Assembly (NCBI GenBank): GCA_910587155.1
Contig: CAJULA010000032.1
Coordinates: forward strand, 1-35,766
Direction: 5' to 3'
Source: an uncultured Lachnospiraceae bacterium
GTDB taxonomy: Bacteria > Bacillota > Clostridia > Lachnospirales > Lachnospiraceae
DNA: 35,766 nt
Shown: piece after piece, positions 26,050 to 33,686 of the stretch
Layout: each line of letters opens with the position of its first letter
Numbering within the stretch: the stretch's first letter is position 1
Made by a program: the position numbers and the translations under genes
Notes under the pieces: model-generated
Told to the model about the DNA's origin: nothing
The model's input: the letters and a program-made list of their open reading frames with translations, nothing else
Database searches by the model: none

Positions 26050-27579
26050 CTATCTGTAATCTCTTGTAATACCGATATTGGTGAGCGCCGTAATCTGCTT
26101 GCACTTCATAACGGCCGCTTCTTCCTTTTCCATATGGTCATATCCACATAAGTGTAGCATACTATGGGCTACAAGAAAAGCAAATTCCCTTTTTTCCGAG
26201 TGTCCGAAAGCCTGTGCCTGCTCCTTTACCTTGTCCACGGAAATAACGATATCTCCCAGCATCAGTTCCCCGGTTTCCGGATCAAAGTACAGTGCCCTCT
26301 GCTTTTCCGCCAGGGAGAAGTCGGAAGGTGTCTCAAAATCCAGATTGGGAAAAGAGAGTACATCCGTAGGACGGTCGATATCCCTGTAATCCCTGTTATA
26401 CTGTCGTATGCCTTCATTGTCCGTCAGCATGACGTTCACATGAGTCTCATAGGGACAGGACTCGCTGGTAAGTATTTCTTTTGTGATCACTTCCACAACC
26501 TCTTCCATGGAAAAGGGAAATTCCACTTCCGTATCATTTTCCACATAAAAACTCATACTCAGATTCCTTTCCTGCTCTCTGCCATCCACCACGACCAACT
26601 CCCGGATCGCAGTCATACGGCGCGCCGCTTTCTGTATGGTATCGGAAAGAGTCGGGAACTGCTCCTCCCCGCCTTCTGCTTCTGCCTCTTCCAGGCAGGC
26701 GATCTCCTGGCGCCGATCTATTTCTTCCATCCAGATGACAGCTTCCTCTTTCTGTTCCTCGCCGGGGTTGTCCGCCGGCTCCTTCTGTTCGCACCTTGTT
26801 TCTGCTTTTTCTGACGATTCACCGTCTTTATCCTGTTGAATGACCAATTCATTTTTAGTTTGCTTTTCGACAAAAGAACGGCAGCAGCGCAGTACAAAAA
26901 ACAGCAGCAGTGCTGTCACAAACAGATTGATCCCCGGCAGTACGAGTGTCTCCGCTGCCAGGGGCCCGCCGTCAAACAGGACGGCGGATACCGCCTGGGC
27001 CGCAAAAAAATAGAGAAGCGCCGTCAGCATGGGAATCCCGGTGCTGCGGGAAATTTCCGGTCTCATAAAGAGCAGTGCCGCCACACCGCCACAGACAAAA
27101 TACAGAAAAAAAACAGTGACGGAGCTGCCCGCCAGGAAAACGGCCGACATGGTAAGGATCCCATAGGCAAACAGGCCCAGGAAAAGATTGCCGGTCAGGG
27201 ACAGAGCCACCGCTAAAGGAAGCAGCGGCCAGGCCTGGTGGGGAAAATAGGGGAGCAGGCAGCATAGCCCCGTCCCGGCCGAAAAAAAGAGAGCGAACCG
27301 TCCGGGATGGGAAGCATTATCATAGTCAAGGGAACCGTTCATTTCGCAGTAAAACCATGCGAATACAAGATTGAGAGTCCCTGCCTGGAGCATCACCATA
27401 TTGCGAATCGCTTCCTGCCCGGGAATCCCATAATAATAACTGCCGCCTGCCACAAGCAGTCCCGGCAGAAAAAACAGCAGCAGCACCTGAAAGATCCGGC
27501 CCGCCATCCTGACGGCCCCTCTCCCGGCCGCTACGTTATCTTCTGTTCCTTTATTTTCTGTTTCCATACTTTTCTGCAT
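26050..27579 (-). CDS. ybeY: Seven-helix membrane domain fused to endoribonuclease YbeY
   Basis: One open frame of 509 aa from the ATG at 27579. Residues about 28-230 carry seven or so hydrophobic helices. Residues 235-340 are a charged linker rich in Glu and Lys. Residues 342-509 are a complete YbeY with the metal motif H472-S-M-L-H476-L-C-G-Y-D-H482 and RPTDVLSFP. YbeY matures 16S rRNA 3' ends and takes part in ribosome quality control. The gene follows phoH, where pgpH (7TM-HD phosphodiesterase, YqfF) and then ybeY usually lie. The membrane part resembles the 7TM region of PgpH, but no HD domain is present. The start is uncertain: AGAGGA lies 13 bases before ATG 27579, and 27567 is an alternative. 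Confidence 0.75.
   Translation of the reverse strand: MQKSMETENKGTEDNVAAGRGAVRMAGRIFQVLLLFFLPGLLVAGGSYYYGIPGQEAIRNMVMLQAGTLNLVFAWFYCEMNGSLDYDNASHPGRFALFFSAGTGLCCLLPYFPHQAWPLLPLAVALSLTGNLFLGLFAYGILTMSAVFLAGSSVTVFFLYFVCGGVAALLFMRPEISRSTGIPMLTALLYFFAAQAVSAVLFDGGPLAAETLVLPGINLFVTALLLFFVLRCCRSFVEKQTKNELVIQQDKDGESSEKAETRCEQKEPADNPGEEQKEEAVIWMEEIDRRQEIACLEEAEAEGGEEQFPTLSDTIQKAARRMTAIRELVVVDGREQERNLSMSFYVENDTEVEFPFSMEEVVEVITKEILTSESCPYETHVNVMLTDNEGIRQYNRDYRDIDRPTDVLSFPNLDFETPSDFSLAEKQRALYFDPETGELMLGDIVISVDKVKEQAQAFGHSEKREFAFLVAHSMLHLCGYDHMEKEEAAVMKCKQITALTNIGITRDYR
26554..26573 (-). promoter_or_regulatory. Internal ribosome site and ATG for stand-alone YbeY
   Basis: Within the fused frame, AGGAAAGGA (26565-26573) lies eight bases before an in-frame ATG (26554-26556) that coincides with the family start, MSFYVEN. 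Translation from here would give a normal 168-aa YbeY. The cell may therefore make both a membrane-tethered and a soluble form, or the upstream protein may have become fused by loss of its stop while ybeY kept its own start. Confidence 0.6.
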
Positions 27580-28573
27580 GATGCGTTTTCTGTCCTCTGT
27601 TTTTCTGGCGGGAAGCGGCTTTTGCCTCGTATTCCTCATAAGCTTTGACGATTTTTAACACAAGCGGATGACGTACTACATCACTGCTTGTCAGATGACA
27701 GAACGCAATATCCTCCACACCTCCCAGCACCCGCAGGGCCACATCCAGACCGGACTGTATGTCGGGCGCCAGATCTTTCTGGGACGCATCCCCTGTCACA
27801 ATCACCTTGGAACCGAATCCGATCCGGGTCAGAAACATTTTCATCTGTGCGGGTGTCGTATTCTGCGCTTCGTCCAGGATGATATACGCATTGTCAAGTG
27901 TACGTCCCCGCATGTAGGCCAGCGGTGCCACTTCGATCAGTCCTTTTTCCGTGTTCCTCGCAAAGCTTTCCACGCCCATGATCTGATGGAGGGCATCATA
28001 AAGAGGGCGCAGGTAAGGGTCCACTTTACTCTGCAGATCACCGGGCAGAAATCCCAGCTTCTCTCCTGCCTCGATAGCCGGGCGTGTGAGAATGATCCGG
28101 CCCACCTGGTCATTCTTAAAGGCAGTGATCGCCATGGCCATGGCCAGATAGGTCTTTCCCGTACCGGCAGGCCCCAGTGCGAAAGTGATCATATGATCCC
28201 TGATGGCATCCACATACTGCTTCTGCCCCAGTGTCTTGGGCTTCACCGGTTTTCCGCCGGTGGTATGGCAGATGATCTCTCCGTCCATTTCCACCTGGGC
28301 GTTTTCCCTGTGAGCATAGCTCATCTCCAGGGTATACTCCACATTCTGTTCCTGTATGACATTGCCCCGCCGGGACAGGGCGGTAAGATTTTCCAGCACA
28401 CTTCTCGCCTGATTGACATCTGCTTCCCGGCCGCTGATCTTGATTCCGTCATCCCGGTTAATGATCGTGACAGAGAGTTCTTTTTCTATTTTTCTGACAT
28501 AATTGTCATATTCTCCAAACACATTCTGCATATGCTCTGCCGGAAGCGACAGCCTTATCGTAAATTCATCCAT
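27551..28573 (-). CDS. phoH: PhoH-family ATPase
   Basis: PhoH-like (PhoH/YbeZ) P-loop protein, 340 aa, linked in many bacteria with YbeY in RNA metabolism. An N-terminal KH-like region (about 1-70) precedes Walker A GPAGTGKT at 134-141 and Walker B AYIILDEAQNTTPAQMKMF. TGDASQKDL is the sensor-type motif that follows. The start lies directly after the yqfD stop, with AAAGGAG nine bases upstream inside yqfD. The 3' end overlaps the next gene. Order yqfC-yqfD-phoH is the standard Firmicute one. Confidence 0.95.
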   Translation of the reverse strand: MDEFTIRLSLPAEHMQNVFGEYDNYVRKIEKELSVTIINRDDGIKISGREADVNQARSVLENLTALSRRGNVIQEQNVEYTLEMSYAHRENAQVEMDGEIICHTTGGKPVKPKTLGQKQYVDAIRDHMITFALGPAGTGKTYLAMAMAITAFKNDQVGRIILTRPAIEAGEKLGFLPGDLQSKVDPYLRPLYDALHQIMGVESFARNTEKGLIEVAPLAYMRGRTLDNAYIILDEAQNTTPAQMKMFLTRIGFGSKVIVTGDASQKDLAPDIQSGLDVALRVLGGVEDIAFCHLTSSDVVRHPLVLKIVKAYEEYEAKAASRQKNRGQKTHHAEKYGNRK

Positions 28574-29818
28574 CTATTGCTGCTCCTTTGTTGCCTGCAT
28601 TTCATTTTCTTCCTGCGGTTTTTCGGTCTTTGTACTGACAAGAGTTCCTGTCTTTTCCACTACTGTAAAGTCCGCCTGTAGTACATAATATTTGGAATCC
28701 TTTACTATTTTAACATCTTTTCGGAGAATTTCTACCCCCTTTTCCTGTAAAGTTTCCATGATCCGCTCCAGTTTTTCCTGACAGATGCTCTTTGCCTGTT
28801 CTTTTGTGTATGTTTTTTCCGACAGCGTATACTCCCGGTAACGGTAGCAGCCATAGGTGAGAGGAAGGTAGAAATCTTTCAGAAGCTGCAGACGATTTTC
28901 GCTGACCACGCAGTCGCTTCTGGAAAATTCCACTTTTTTCAGATCCAGGCGCAGTTCTCTGTCTCCGAGCCTGAGATAGGGGGTACTGTGTTCTCTGCCG
29001 GTATAGGTCTTGCTTTGATAGGCAATGGGGAGTTTTTCTTTATACTGGTAACCACATTCCAGATAAATGTCGGCATCCGCCTGGCAGAAAAGATAATCAC
29101 GGACAGCGGCGTCCTCTCCATAGACAGGCACCGCACCGCTGACAAGAATCTCTCCCGCCTGCACCTCATCTTCCACTCCCACCAGAGGAACACCGCTTCT
29201 TGTGACCATTCTTACAATCCGGCCGTTTTTGGTGGCTTCCAGATCCATACCGCCGTCCACGGTCTGTTCTGTTTCCGGTATCCTGCGGCTGTTTTCCTTG
29301 ATTTGGATGACCAGTTTCGTTCCGTCCAGCCGGGCGGAAGTCCAGGTGACGACATCAAATTCACGGCGGATGGCCTTTTCCAGCGCGTCGATATCCAGAT
29401 CCTTTTTTTTGCTGCCGCAGACGATACCTCCCTCCTCCAGAAAATCCATCAGCACATCCGTAGTCAGACTGCTGTTTCCCGTAATCTCAATGGCCCACAC
29501 ATAGCGGGACATAGCATGGAGAAAGAGAAGACACCCCAGAAGCCCAAACACAAAAATACTTCGTTTTCTGATACGGGGAATAAAAAAGGGCAGGCCGGAT
29601 CTTTGCAGTACGGCTACCCTTGTCTTCGTTTTCCGGGTAATGGGTTTCAGGCTGAGGAATCCCCGGATGCTGATGCACATGGTATAGCAGGTCCCATGAT
29701 TTTCAATATCCCATAAAAGGATGTTCCGGTTCCCGCATAAATTGATAAAGCGCTCGGGAGAATATCCCCATACCTTTATCTTTACATATCCACGCAAAAA
29801 ATGAACAATCTTTTCCAT
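28574..29818 (-). CDS. yqfD: Sporulation protein YqfD
   Basis: YqfD-family (SpoIV-related) sporulation protein of 414 aa, expressed in the mother cell in Bacillus and of unknown biochemistry. The N-terminus MEKIVHFLRGYVKIKVWGYSPERFINLC is diagnostic (given here by its two parts, LRGYVKIKV and GYSPERF). A single membrane segment lies at about residues 86-104 after RKRS, and a POTRA-like domain follows. VVTWTSARLDGTKLVIQIKE and GTPLVSVGDEV-like sequence (GVPLVGVEDEVQAGEILVSG) are family marks. The start has GGGGAAGGAA immediately upstream. It follows yqfC by 12 bases. Confidence 0.93.
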   Translation of the reverse strand: MEKIVHFLRGYVKIKVWGYSPERFINLCGNRNILLWDIENHGTCYTMCISIRGFLSLKPITRKTKTRVAVLQRSGLPFFIPRIRKRSIFVFGLLGCLLFLHAMSRYVWAIEITGNSSLTTDVLMDFLEEGGIVCGSKKKDLDIDALEKAIRREFDVVTWTSARLDGTKLVIQIKENSRRIPETEQTVDGGMDLEATKNGRIVRMVTRSGVPLVGVEDEVQAGEILVSGAVPVYGEDAAVRDYLFCQADADIYLECGYQYKEKLPIAYQSKTYTGREHSTPYLRLGDRELRLDLKKVEFSRSDCVVSENRLQLLKDFYLPLTYGCYRYREYTLSEKTYTKEQAKSICQEKLERIMETLQEKGVEILRKDVKIVKDSKYYVLQADFTVVEKTGTLVSTKTEKPQEENEMQATKEQQ

Positions 29819-29830
29819 TTCCTTCCCCTG

Positions 29831-30154
29831 TCATTCATATTTCACACATTCAATGCATCCGCTGATTTTCATATCTTCATTGGTATAATAATCAATGGAA
29901 AGCCCTTTGCCTGAAATACAGATCTGACAGGTCTTGCCCTGCAGCAGTACAAACGTGTCACAATACTCTATGATACCTTTATAATTTTCGATCCAGGCTT
30001 CGCGGTTCCCGGTCAGTGTGACAATAGAAGCTCCCAAAAGCAGATCTTTTGGGAGCTTCAGAGAATCCACCACCAGTTCTTTCGTGGAAACGGGTTCATA
30101 TGTTTCGCCCCTGACGGCTCTGCTGTTCTGATTACGTTTACTCTTTCTGATCAT
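29831..30154 (-). CDS. yqfC: Sporulation protein YqfC
   Basis: YabP/YqfC-family small protein of 107 aa. PKDLLLGASIVTLTGNREAWIENYKGII (about 35-62, in two parts PKDLLLGASIVTLTGN and WIENYKGII) and a C-terminal ISG-x-I/V repeat (KISGCIECVKYE) are characteristic. These proteins accompany yqfD in spore formers and are usually sigma-E controlled. A clear ribosome site is missing before ATG 30154, where the upstream sequence has only GGGCGG. It sits between the vanW-like gene and yqfD. Confidence 0.93.
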   Translation of the reverse strand: MIRKSKRNQNSRAVRGETYEPVSTKELVVDSLKLPKDLLLGASIVTLTGNREAWIENYKGIIEYCDTFVLLQGKTCQICISGKGLSIDYYTNEDMKISGCIECVKYE

Positions 30155-30217
30155 ACAACAATATATGCCGCCCGGACAAAGGGTTATGACTTCTTTTTTG
30201 ATCGCATGGACGTTTCG

Positions 30218-31408
30218 TCAGTCTTCTTCCGCATCATTGTCTTTGCGCATAGGGCTGTAGCGGGAAGTCCCCAGCGATCTGTCTTCCGTAACCACACCGT
30301 CCACCGTCACTTCGAGATAGGAAGCCGCAGCCAGTCCGCCTTTTCTGACCGCATGCAGTCTGTAGGAAGTGCCTGCCGTCAGCAGTTCATTGGTATAGAC
30401 ATTGACTGTCAGGTTCTTTCCTTCCGTATAGGCCTCAAACAGCACGGGGAAAGGATAATCGTTGCGGACTTTCAGATCTTTGCTGCCGCTGGAAATGGCG
30501 GCATCCATGCCAAGCGGCAGATAACTCACCGGCATACTGTGCGCATGACGCTCCAGAACGGTGAGACCGCCGTTCATGGCGGCATTGTATACTGTGGAGC
30601 TGACCTGACAGATACCGCCCCCGATAGCCGGAATTACCTTTCCGCCTGAGTACGCGCCTGCTTCCCGGTAACCGTTGGCATAAGTCCTGGGCAAAAACGC
30701 TTTGTTCATGGAGATCACTTCACCCGGATAGAGCACGGTCTGATTCAGATTGCCGGAAGCGACCCTGATATTCTGGATCCGATTGGAGGAGCTTCCGCGG
30801 AAGCTCGTTGTGCAGCTTCCCTCCAGAGAATACTTGTTCACTGCAATCTCCGGCGGTATCTCACCATTTGTCAGCTCCACATCCGTCTCTCCCAGCTGCG
30901 TTGTCTGATCCTGCACATCTGCGCCTGCCAGTATCTGCAGCAGAGTCAGGTAGATACGCTCCTTCCCCGACTCATTGATCTGGTAATACGAGACACCAGG
31001 ATAGGTCTGTATGGAATTGGTCGCTGCATCATAGTAATAAAAAGCATCCTCCCCTGCAGGCACACCCGCCAGTGCCGCATTGATATCCGCCACAAAGGCA
31101 TCAAGCTGCGAGGTATCCGGTATATGGCACAGTCTGCTGCCGTCCCCGTTATCCTGCACCACCACGGCGGTCTCTCCCAGTTCTGCCATCATTTTCTCAA
31201 ACGTATATCCCTGTACCTCTACGATCAGACGCTGTGCCGGAGCTGCTGCTTTGAGTTCTCCGATCGTCGCCGCGTAAGGTACACCGATAGGTACTTCTTC
31301 GGCATGTGCCGTGAGCGGCATACTGCATAACAGCGCCGTCAAAAGCGCTGCCGCCGCGGCGCCCGCCGTTCTCCGTTTCCTCCTGCCGTAACCGTGTTTT
31401 TCTGTCAT
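30218..31408 (-). CDS. Secreted VanW-family protein
   Basis: Extracytoplasmic protein of 396 aa. A basic N-terminus (RRKRR) precedes a hydrophobic core and a probable cleavage site after AHA (residue 36). The VanW domain spans roughly 190-330, with the signature VLYPGEVISMNKAF, AIGGGICQVSSTVYNAA (about 262-278) and LKVRNDYPFPV. VanW-family genes occur in vancomycin clusters, but the function is unknown, and most Clostridia carry several unrelated to resistance. No van genes lie near. It begins the transcription unit running into yqfC, with a promoter 66 bases upstream. Confidence 0.88.
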   Translation of the reverse strand: MTEKHGYGRRKRRTAGAAAAALLTALLCSMPLTAHAEEVPIGVPYAATIGELKAAAPAQRLIVEVQGYTFEKMMAELGETAVVVQDNGDGSRLCHIPDTSQLDAFVADINAALAGVPAGEDAFYYYDAATNSIQTYPGVSYYQINESGKERIYLTLLQILAGADVQDQTTQLGETDVELTNGEIPPEIAVNKYSLEGSCTTSFRGSSSNRIQNIRVASGNLNQTVLYPGEVISMNKAFLPRTYANGYREAGAYSGGKVIPAIGGGICQVSSTVYNAAMNGGLTVLERHAHSMPVSYLPLGMDAAISSGSKDLKVRNDYPFPVLFEAYTEGKNLTVNVYTNELLTAGTSYRLHAVRKGGLAAASYLEVTVDGVVTEDRSLGTSRYSPMRKDNDAEED

Positions 31409-31473
31409 GATCCTGATCCCCTCTCCTGTTCCTGTAATCGGACAGCCCCACGAAACTGGGACATACCTTTTCT

Positions 31474-31502
31474 ATTATACATGATACGGGCAGGAAATAC
31501 AA
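31474..31502 (-). promoter_or_regulatory. Sigma-A promoter upstream of the vanW-yqfCD-phoH cluster
   Basis: Minus strand TTGTAT (31497-31502), a 17-base spacer and a perfect TATAAT (31474-31479). The TG of an extended -10 lies directly before the hexamer, without the usual one-base gap. Initiation near 31467 would leave a leader of about 59 bases. The -35 lies in the tail of the hairpin terminator of the gene upstream. Confidence 0.7.
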
Positions 31503-31504
31503 GA

Positions 31505-31531
31505 CTGCCCTGGCCTTATCAGCCAGGGCAG
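31505..31531 (-). terminator. Intrinsic terminator of the 185-aa gene
   Basis: A perfect ten-base-pair GC-rich stem, CTGCCCTGGC/GCCAGGGCAG (31505-31514, 31522-31531), with a seven-base loop. On the minus strand TCTTGTATTT follows the stem. It begins about 30 bases after the stop codon of the gene at 31562-32119 and abuts the vanW promoter. Confidence 0.8.
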
Positions 31532-31561
31532 CAGCATAAAGGGGATAACCACAGGCAACAG

Positions 31562-32119
31562 TCACCACTCATAAGGATATCCCAGTTTCCTCATAAAATC
31601 TGCCATCTGCCAGTCCTCCCCAATGGCAAATTCATCATCCGCATAAGCTTTCTTACCTTTCTCCTCAAACACCTCTTCTGTCCAGAATCGCAGATAGTTG
31701 TCAATCGAAGACACATCCACATGAAAATATTGTGCGATCAGGGATGCATTTCCCTTCATCTCATCCCGCTCCTCCTCCGGCGCCTCTTCGAAATAATCGG
31801 GCATCGGATTAAAAGTATCCACGACTTCCCCTTTATCACAGAGAAAATAGCCCCAGAAATCTCCGTCATAGATATACAGGAGCAATACCGGACAGCCTGT
31901 TTCCACCGACAGGGCACCTGCCATATCCTCAAAGCCGGCACAGTCTTCATTGAAAAGCATGCTCACGCCTGTGCCGTGAACCGCGTATCTGCATGCATCC
32001 GGGCGCAGTTCCATGCCATATCCGCCCGAAGGCTGCTGCGCGGCCACACGACTGCATGCTTCTCTTACCGCATCTTCCGTACAGTCCGGTATCACTGCCG
32101 CCTGTAAAAATAATCCCAT
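31562..32119 (-). CDS. Hypothetical acidic protein, unrecognised
   Basis: A 185-aa soluble acidic protein with no membrane segment. I do not recognise the family. Visible features are an N-terminal alternating pattern (FLQAAVIPDCTEDAVREAC), a GYGMELRPDACRYAVHG stretch, a hydrophobic strand VLLLYIYDGDFWGYFL with GEVVDTFNPMPDYF near the middle, and an acidic helix-rich C-terminus ending GYPYEW. Such small acidic single-domain proteins include many immunity-type and SUKH-like proteins, but nothing here ties it to a toxin. AGGAGG precedes the ATG. It has its own terminator, so it is a single-gene unit or follows the alcohol dehydrogenase. Confidence 0.75.
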   Translation of the reverse strand: MGLFLQAAVIPDCTEDAVREACSRVAAQQPSGGYGMELRPDACRYAVHGTGVSMLFNEDCAGFEDMAGALSVETGCPVLLLYIYDGDFWGYFLCDKGEVVDTFNPMPDYFEEAPEEERDEMKGNASLIAQYFHVDVSSIDNYLRFWTEEVFEEKGKKAYADDEFAIGEDWQMADFMRKLGYPYEW

Positions 32120-32181
32120 CTTCTCCTGCCTCCTCTTCTTTGCTCATAGGCAAAGCGTGTCTGCATGTGTCCTGCACTCTG

Positions 32182-32203
32182 ACCGGCTCCTGACAGAGCC
32201 GGT
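32182..32203 (-). terminator. Hairpin after the alcohol dehydrogenase gene
   Basis: A perfect eight-base stem, ACCGGCTC/GAGCCGGT (32182-32189, 32196-32203), with a six-base loop, beginning 13 bases after the dehydrogenase stop codon on the minus strand. No T tract follows, so termination may be partial and allow read-through into the 185-aa gene. Confidence 0.45.
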
Positions 32204-32216
32204 GTTCAGATGTTTG

Positions 32217-33434
32217 TCAGAAATCCACCTCGGTATCATAATAGCAGCATTTCAGCAGCTTCTCCATCTCTTCCTGACTCGGCTGACGGGGATTGGAACC
32301 GGTGCAGGCATCGGAGATCGCGTTGGCTGCGATCTCGGGCAGTCTTTCCAGAAATACCTTTTCCGGTACAAAGCCCTGCTCTGCAGGATAGCTGTCAGAG
32401 CCATAATGGGCAATGCAGTGAGGAATATTGAGATCATCATTCATCTTCCGCAGATAGCCGATCAGCAGATTCACTTTTTCTTCCGGACTATTGCCGCCCA
32501 GTCCCATAAAATCCGCAATTTCGCCATAGCGTCTTTGGGCCGTCTCATCTTTGGCATTGAACGCGATAACTTTGGGCAGATACATGGCATTCGCCGCACC
32601 ATGTATGATATGTGCGCCATAATCCGCAAAAGCGGCTCCTGTCTTATGTGCCATGGAATGAACAATTCCCAGCAGCGCATTGGAAAATGCCATACCTGCC
32701 AGACACTGGGCATTGTGCATGGAAGAACGTTTCTCTGTATCCCCGTTATAAGACGCCACCAGATCATTCTGGATCATCTTAATGGAATGAAGTGCCAGCG
32801 GGTCTGTAAAATCACAATTGGCAGTGGAAACATAAGCTTCCACGGAATGCGTCATGGCATCCATGCCGGTATGCGCCACCAGTTTCTGCGGCATCGTCTG
32901 CGCCAGATCCGGATCAACGATAGCCACATCAGGGGTGATCTCAAAATCTGCAATGGGATATTTGATCCCTTTCTGATAATCGGTAATAATGGAAAAAGCA
33001 GTTACCTCCGTAGCCGTACCCGAAGTGGAAGAAATAGCACAAAAATGCGCTTTTTTCCTCAGACTCGGAATCCCGAATACCTTACACATATCCTCAAAGG
33101 TAATGTCCGGATACTCGTATTTAATCCACATGGCTTTTGCCGCGTCGATGGGAGAACCGCCGCCCATGGCAACGATCCAGTCCGGCTCAAATTTTATCAT
33201 GGCCTCGGCGCCCTTCATAACTGTCTCCACAGACGGATCCGGTTCAATGCCTTCAAACAGCTCCACTTCCATGCCGGCTTCTTCCAGATACTCTTTTGCA
33301 CGATCCAGGAAACCAAACCGTTTCATGGAGCCGCCGCCCACGCAGATCATTGCTTTTTTGCCCTGAAAGGATTTCAGCGCCTCCAGCGCGCCTTTGCCGT
33401 GATACAGGTCACGCGGTAATGTAAATCTTGCCAT
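32217..33434 (-). CDS. Iron-containing alcohol dehydrogenase
   Basis: Group III (Fe-dependent) NAD(P)H alcohol dehydrogenase of 405 aa, reducing aldehydes to alcohols in fermentation. The dinucleotide-binding GGGSPIDAAK is at 91-100. Metal ligands by family pattern are D192, H196 (MDAMTHSVEAY), H259 (GIVHSMAH) and H278 (HGAANAMYLP). The sequence resembles the C-terminal half of AdhE and butanol dehydrogenases; the exact substrate is not clear. AGGAGG is 11 bases before ATG. A long leader with two palindromic repeat copies lies between it and its own extended -10 promoter. Confidence 0.93.
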   Translation of the reverse strand: MARFTLPRDLYHGKGALEALKSFQGKKAMICVGGGSMKRFGFLDRAKEYLEEAGMEVELFEGIEPDPSVETVMKGAEAMIKFEPDWIVAMGGGSPIDAAKAMWIKYEYPDITFEDMCKVFGIPSLRKKAHFCAISSTSGTATEVTAFSIITDYQKGIKYPIADFEITPDVAIVDPDLAQTMPQKLVAHTGMDAMTHSVEAYVSTANCDFTDPLALHSIKMIQNDLVASYNGDTEKRSSMHNAQCLAGMAFSNALLGIVHSMAHKTGAAFADYGAHIIHGAANAMYLPKVIAFNAKDETAQRRYGEIADFMGLGGNSPEEKVNLLIGYLRKMNDDLNIPHCIAHYGSDSYPAEQGFVPEKVFLERLPEIAANAISDACTGSNPRQPSQEEMEKLLKCCYYDTEVDF

Positions 33435-33454
33435 ACTTATGTATACCTCCTATA

Positions 33455-33557
33455 TTCAGTTCCGCATCCTCCCTTCCAATGCTGCTTCTCCGGATATCTT
33501 TCCGGCCACTTCATGTCCGTAAATCTATCCACGCATTGGAATGGATGATGCTGTTTT
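33455..33557 (-). repeat. Palindromic intergenic element, copy B (dehydrogenase leader)
   Basis: Related to copy A at 19038-19139. The ends begin TTCAGTTCCGCATCC and finish GATGCTGTTTT. A nine-base stem TTCCAATGC/GCATTGGAA (33474-33482, 33533-33541) and GCATC/GATGC (33464-33468, 33547-33551) close it, with a small inner dyad CCGGA/TCCGG. As in copy A, the CAG end lies 23 bases from the start codon of the gene on the minus strand, and the same AATAGGAG/TATAGGAG ribosome site follows. Confidence 0.7.
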
Positions 33558-33581
33558 CAGTTCCGCATCCTCCCTTCCAAT
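33556..33581 (-). repeat. Partial copy C: 26-base direct repeat of the element end
   Basis: Bases 33556-33581 repeat 33455-33480 exactly over 26 bases. This solo end starts where copy B finishes, giving a tandem arrangement. The sequence beyond it (to about 33600) does not match the rest of the element. It supports a duplication or staggered insertion event. Confidence 0.75.
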
Positions 33582-33615
33582 TAAGAAGAATGCTGTCCGT
33601 TTGTTGATGTGTTTC

Positions 33616-33624
33616 ATTATATCA
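33616..33624 (-). promoter_or_regulatory. Extended -10 promoter of the alcohol dehydrogenase
   Basis: TGATATAAT on the minus strand is a perfect extended -10 (TG-N-TATAAT); no good -35 is seen 17 bases upstream. Initiation near 33609 would give a leader of about 175 bases holding the repeat elements. The stretch 33435-33686 contains no gene. Confidence 0.5.
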
Positions 33625-33686
33625 TGGCGGACGGGAAAAATGATTTGTTTTCGATATTTTTTAGAAAAATTTTCGTAACAGTAAGA

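Noticed and set aside
27579..27639. Upstream extension of the YbeY fusion frame to 27639
   Set aside because: It lies inside phoH, has no ribosome site, and adds only basic residues.
30218..31408. VanW match as evidence of glycopeptide resistance
   Set aside because: No vanRS, vanH, ligase or vanX neighbours; VanW-domain proteins are frequent in Clostridia without resistance.
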